This document shows positions 6,197-9,146 of a stretch of 9,146 nt of DNA, piece after piece. A model generated the notes under the pieces. It searched no databases. It was not told the DNA's origin and saw nothing but the letters and a program-made list of their open reading frames with translations. The stretch lies in contig JANXPS010000274.1 of assembly GCA_025357175.1 (NCBI GenBank), positions 1 through 9,146 of the forward strand, written 5' to 3'. Position numbers and translations under genes: made by a program. Positions within the stretch are counted from its first letter, which is position 1. Every line of letters begins with the position of its first letter. Origin of the DNA: Deltaproteobacteria bacterium. Lineage in GTDB: Bacteria; Desulfobacterota; Deferrimicrobia; Deferrimicrobiales; Deferrimicrobiaceae.

Positions 6197-8363
6197 CGCT
6201 ACCTGCTGAACCACTGAAAACCGCACTCATGGCCTCGGCTACGGCCGGGTCGAAAAGCGAACCTGCCCCCCTTGCGACCATCTGTAGACCTTCGCCCGTG
6301 GTCAACCCACCCCGATGCGGACGTTCGGACGTGATCGAATCGAAATATTCAGCAGCCGAAAGAATTCTACCCTCAAGGGATATGCGTGCGCCGTCAAGCC
6401 CCCCCGGATACCCGGTTCCGTTGAACATTTCGTGGTGCTCGAGAACGATCCGCCGCGACTCGCCCATTCCGGGGATACCTTCCAGCAGCGTGGCGCCGAG
6501 GAACGGGTGCTTTCGGGTGATCTCGAGTTCCTGCCGGCTGAGCGACCGGTCTTTGGTCAGGATGGAGCCCGGGATGCCGATGATGCCGATATCGTGGTAA
6601 AGCGCCGCATTTTCGAGATGTAGCAACCGGTCGGGGGAAAGCGCGAACCTTTCGCCGACCCGCCTGGCGATCGATGCGACGCGTTCGGCGTGCCCGGACA
6701 TGAACGGGTACCGGAACTCGAGGGCGCCGTTCAGGGACCCGAGCAGCGACCGGGACAGCATGCGCACGTTTCCCCGGAATTCGAACGATTGCGACAGGAC
6801 CTGCGCGATTTCGGCCGCGATGGGTTGAAAGCCGTCAAGATCGGCCTGTGTGAACGGACGGCCACCGAGGCGATTGGTCAGGTGTATAGCGCCGACCAGA
6901 TTCCCGTCGTGTTCGAGAGGGATCGACAGGAACGAGTCGGTCTTGTAGGAGCCGACCCTCGCGTCGTTGCGAATCGGGATATCACCATCGCCCGAGGCCA
7001 GCAAGGGTGCACGATGCTCGACGACCCAGGACATGATGACGCCCGGAGCGACCGGGGTGCCGGGCGACAGGCGCTCTTGGGAATCCTGAAACCCGATGGC
7101 TGCCTGAAGGGTGAATACGTCGGGCGATTCGTGGGCGACGATCGAGCCGCGTTCGGCCTCCATGCCGCGCATGGCGGTGAAGAGCAGGATTTCGAGGAAC
7201 TTGTCCATGTCTACGACCGACCGGGCGGCGTTGTAGACCTTTTGAAGCGGGATGTCTTCCGACCCGGTCGAGGAGACCAGCAGTTCGTCGATCTCGCGGT
7301 GCATGCACACCTTGCAGCCGCCCCTGTTTTTTGCGACGAACAACGCCTGGTCGGCCTTGGCGAACAGGTCGTTCTTGTCGAAGGCGTCGCGGGGAAAAGA
7401 TGCGACGCCGATGCTGGCTGACAACCGCTCGGTTCTTCGGCCGTCATGCCCCCGGAGGCAGTGGGCCCGGAAGCGGTCGATGATGCGCTGCGCCTGTTCG
7501 CGGGCGCCGTCGGCGTCGCTCTCGACCAGGATGACTGCGAACTCGTCTCCGCCGATCCTGGAAACGGTGTCTACATCGCGCACGGTTTCGAGGGGTATGG
7601 CGGCGAACTCCTGCAGGGCGATGTCGCCCAGGGCGTGGTGGAACCGATCGTTATATGCCTTGAAGCCGTCGAGATCGATCATGAGCAGCGAGAGCGGCTT
7701 TCCGGTCCTTTGGGAGCGGATCACCTCGCGTTCGATCTGGTTGTCGAAATAACGGCGGTTGTACAGGTGAGTCAGCGGATCGAGGAAGGAGTAGAACGAC
7801 AGCGCCTTGATCGATTCGGCCTGGAGCAGGTGATTTTCGGCCTGGAGGGAGAGAAACCAGAACAGCTTGATCTGTTCCCGGGTGAACCCGGGGAGATCGC
7901 TGCGGCCGAAAACGAGCGCCCCCATGAACTCGCGATTCTTTCGAAGCGGGAATACGGTCAACGACCGGGAATTCCAGGCCGCGCAGGTCGGCGAAGTGCG
8001 CGGATCGTTTTCGGGGGAGAGGATGATCGCCTTCCCGAAGAAGCGGCAGATGTCGACGGCGTGCCGCAGCATGGGGTCGCTCGCCCGACTTGTGGATATT
8101 CCACGGGAGACGGTCAGTTCGAACCGCTCGCCCTCGGGATTGTCTGAAACGAAAGCGCTCACGTCATAGGGGACGATGTCGGATGCGAGATCGAAGAGAA
8201 GGTTGAAGGCGTCGGTCGTGTCTGCTGTCGTGCCGAGCAGGTAGGGATTTTTCAGAAGGGTGTTGACCGCCCGTGAGGAAGACAGGATTTCATCGGGTGC
8301 GAGATCCATCGGAAAATCGATCACGCACCTGAAAAAAGCATCGGTCGGCAATATTGTATCCAT
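6192..8363 (-). CDS. GAF-GGDEF-GAF-HD-GYP protein: c-di-GMP synthesis and possible degradation
   Basis: A 723-residue cytoplasmic protein with no membrane segment. In order: GAF-like domain (about 45-185), GGDEF diguanylate cyclase (about 190-350), second GAF domain (about 375-525) and HD-GYP phosphodiesterase (about 545-715). The cyclase has DPLTHLYNRR, DLDGFKAYND, an intact GGDEF (271-275) and an inhibitory I-site RDVD (262-265) exactly five residues before it, so it should be active and feedback-inhibited. The HD-GYP half keeps H558, H590/D591, H619 and H643/H644. It has Ile594 in place of the Lys of HDIGK, and E672 where family members have a metal-binding Asp; its GYP triad is present. 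Phosphodiesterase activity is therefore uncertain. The start at 8363 follows GGGGG at 8372-8368 and lies 18 bases after the predicted sigma-54 start. The longer open frame to 8657 would run through that promoter and into the divergent gene. Control of polymer synthesis through c-di-GMP is inferred from context. Confidence 0.92.
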   Translation of the reverse strand: MDTILPTDAFFRCVIDFPMDLAPDEILSSSRAVNTLLKNPYLLGTTADTTDAFNLLFDLASDIVPYDVSAFVSDNPEGERFELTVSRGISTSRASDPMLRHAVDICRFFGKAIILSPENDPRTSPTCAAWNSRSLTVFPLRKNREFMGALVFGRSDLPGFTREQIKLFWFLSLQAENHLLQAESIKALSFYSFLDPLTHLYNRRYFDNQIEREVIRSQRTGKPLSLLMIDLDGFKAYNDRFHHALGDIALQEFAAIPLETVRDVDTVSRIGGDEFAVILVESDADGAREQAQRIIDRFRAHCLRGHDGRRTERLSASIGVASFPRDAFDKNDLFAKADQALFVAKNRGGCKVCMHREIDELLVSSTGSEDIPLQKVYNAARSVVDMDKFLEILLFTAMRGMEAERGSIVAHESPDVFTLQAAIGFQDSQERLSPGTPVAPGVIMSWVVEHRAPLLASGDGDIPIRNDARVGSYKTDSFLSIPLEHDGNLVGAIHLTNRLGGRPFTQADLDGFQPIAAEIAQVLSQSFEFRGNVRMLSRSLLGSLNGALEFRYPFMSGHAERVASIARRVGERFALSPDRLLHLENAALYHDIGIIGIPGSILTKDRSLSRQELEITRKHPFLGATLLEGIPGMGESRRIVLEHHEMFNGTGYPGGLDGARISLEGRILSAAEYFDSITSERPHRGGLTTGEGLQMVARGAGSLFDPAVAEAMSAVFSGSAGSA

Positions 8364-8391
8364 CGAACCCCCGTCGCATTTACTTTCAAAC

Positions 8392-8407
8392 TGCAAATGC
8401 CTTGCCA
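8392..8407 (-). promoter_or_regulatory. Sigma-54 (-24/-12) promoter of the c-di-GMP gene
   Basis: Read on the minus strand, TGGCAAGGCATTTGCA matches the consensus TGGCACG-N4-TTGCA at every fixed position except A for C at position 6. GG (8406-8405) and GC (8394-8393) have exact spacing. The predicted start is near 8381, where the transcript begins with A, giving an 18-base leader that holds a G-rich ribosome site before the ATG at 8363. The close fit of promoter, leader and start codon makes chance unlikely. Confidence 0.85.
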
Positions 8408-8443
8408 TGACTGCGAACGACTTGCGTACCTGCGCCCGCGCAA

Positions 8444-8472
8444 TTCGACCCAAAATAATGTGGGAATATAAT
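8444..8472 (+). promoter_or_regulatory. Weak candidate sigma-70 promoter with perfect TATAAT
   Basis: TATAAT at 8467-8472 is a perfect -10, but TTCGAC, 17 bases upstream, matches only the first two bases of the -35. It would give the TPR gene a leader of roughly 145 bases. The surrounding DNA is AT-rich, which favours chance. The better promoter lies at 8569-8596. Confidence 0.2.
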
Positions 8473-8568
8473 TTCCTTAATGGGCAATTGCGTTCCGTTA
8501 TTTGATGGTTCGGAGATTCAGCTGCACCGGTACGGACAGACTGTATCATCTGAAGGTCGCGCCTGATT

Positions 8569-8596
8569 TTGACAGGTACGATCTTTGATGTATGCT
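8569..8596 (+). promoter_or_regulatory. Sigma-70 promoter of the TPR lipoprotein gene
   Basis: A perfect -35 TTGACA (8569-8574), a 16-base spacer and TATGCT (8591-8596, 4 of 6 matches) predict a start near 8603. That leaves a leader of about 22 bases with GGAGG at 8615-8619, five bases before the ATG at 8625. The gene would thus be expressed by housekeeping polymerase, unlike its divergent sigma-54 neighbour. Confidence 0.6.
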
Positions 8597-8624
8597 TTGG
8601 TCCAACCCTTTCGCGGAGGCAGAC

Positions 8625-9146
8625 ATGGCATATCGATCCTTTCGGTTTCTGGTGCATGCAATGGCGATCCTGTTGCTGGTCGCCTGCTCGAAAACGCCCC
8701 GGGAACTTGCGGCGAAATATTCAAGCCGCGGCGACGAATACGTCACGAAGGAAAAGTTCCGGGAAGCGGTCATCGAATACAAGAACGCCGCGAAGGCCGA
8801 CCCGAAAGACGGCAAGGTCAGCTGGAAACTGGCCCAGTCGCTTTTCAAGGCCAGGGATATCCGGGGCGCCTACGTCGAATTGCAGAAGACCGTCGAGCTC
8901 GACCCCTCCAACTTCGATGCCAAGGGTAAGCTCGGCGAACTTTACCTTTCGGCCGGAAAGGTCGATGAGGCGCGGCGGATCGCCGACAACCTGGTGGCGG
9001 CACGACCCGCCGATCCTCAAGGCTATATCCTCCAATCCGGGTTGGCGCTCAGGGCAGAGAAGATCGACGAGGCGATTTCCAGGCTCAGGAAAGCATCCGA
9101 ACTCGACCCGAAAAGCGTGCGTCCGCTGCTGACGCTGGGCAATCTC
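8625..9146 (+). CDS. TPR-repeat lipoprotein, 3'-truncated by the window edge
   Basis: The first 174 residues of a longer protein, open to the last base. Residues 4-20 are a basic then hydrophobic signal segment ending in the lipobox LVAC, so C21 should carry lipid; Ser at +2 favours the outer membrane. The rest consists of tetratricopeptide repeats. Their terminal prolines fall at residues 60, 94, 128 and 162, an exact 34-residue period, with DP at three of the four ends (ADP, LDP, ARP, LDP), and a fifth repeat begins before the edge. TPR lipoproteins act as scaffolds, for example for polysaccharide synthesis or export. The layout (CSKTPRELA, then a run of TPRs) recalls the PEP-CTERM system lipoprotein PrsT, but the visible part is too short to assign it. 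ATG at 8625 follows GGAGG by five bases. It is divergent from the c-di-GMP gene, with 261 bases between the start codons. Confidence 0.9.
   Translation, partial: MAYRSFRFLVHAMAILLLVACSKTPRELAAKYSSRGDEYVTKEKFREAVIEYKNAAKADPKDGKVSWKLAQSLFKARDIRGAYVELQKTVELDPSNFDAKGKLGELYLSAGKVDEARRIADNLVAARPADPQGYILQSGLALRAEKIDEAISRLRKASELDPKSVRPLLTLGNL

Noticed and set aside
6690..8147. Plus-strand open frames opposite the GGDEF/HD-GYP gene (6690-7421 and 7446-8147)
   Set aside because: These are shadows of the minus-strand gene, which carries intact GGDEF and HD-GYP motifs at these positions.
8598..8612. Sigma-54-like TGGTCCAACCCTTTC before the TPR gene
   Set aside because: The -12 element lacks the GC, several other positions mismatch, and the predicted start would fall at the start codon itself, after the ribosome site.
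8364..8657. 98-codon N-terminal extension of the GGDEF/HD-GYP gene
   Set aside because: It crosses the sigma-54 promoter at 8392-8407 and overlaps the start of the divergent TPR gene; the added sequence has no domain character.

Overview
The window is GC-rich bacterial DNA, densely coded and without mobile-element or phage signals. The gene types suggest a Gram-negative bacterium that makes an exopolysaccharide or other surface polymer: an outer-membrane beta-barrel, two lipoproteins, dTDP-sugar synthesis, a sigma-54 activator of the NtrC class and a GGDEF/HD-GYP enzyme. This fits the former Deltaproteobacteria (Geobacter/Desulfuromonas-like lineages) well, but that placement is an inference from gene style only. 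The set also resembles the regulatory part of exosortase/PEP-CTERM-type polysaccharide loci. No exosortase or PEP-CTERM protein lies inside the window.

Layout: (1) 1-708, the 3' part of rfbA/rmlA (glucose-1-phosphate thymidylyltransferase). (2) 739-1887, a fusion of a receiver domain and a histidine kinase, in which the receiver has Ala where the phospho-accepting Asp should be. (3) 1917-3113, a signal-peptide-bearing outer-membrane beta-barrel with a TTG start behind a perfect Shine-Dalgarno sequence. (4) 3114-3288, an AT-rich control region with a palindrome and an excellent sigma-54 promoter. (5) 3289-6177, a tightly overlapping operon of a fibronectin-III-like lipoprotein, a soluble PAS histidine kinase and a sigma-54-dependent response regulator. 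(6) 6192-8363 on the minus strand, a 723-residue GAF-GGDEF-GAF-HD-GYP protein. (7) 8364-8624, a divergent control region with a strong sigma-54 promoter for the minus-strand gene and a sigma-70 promoter for the plus-strand gene. (8) 8625-9146, the 5' end of a TPR lipoprotein that runs off the window.

The main proposal is a sigma-54 circuit. The kinase/response-regulator operon and the adjacent c-di-GMP gene both carry near-consensus -24/-12 promoters, and the operon encodes its own sigma-54 activator. The simplest model is that the activator autoregulates its operon and switches on the c-di-GMP enzyme. That would couple an envelope or cytoplasmic signal to c-di-GMP and so to polymer production by the surrounding genes. 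The promoter positions also settle the starts of the lipoprotein and of the GGDEF gene, both of which have longer open frames upstream. The stop codons of the activator gene and the c-di-GMP gene lie in opposite arms of one perfect 8-bp-stem inverted repeat.
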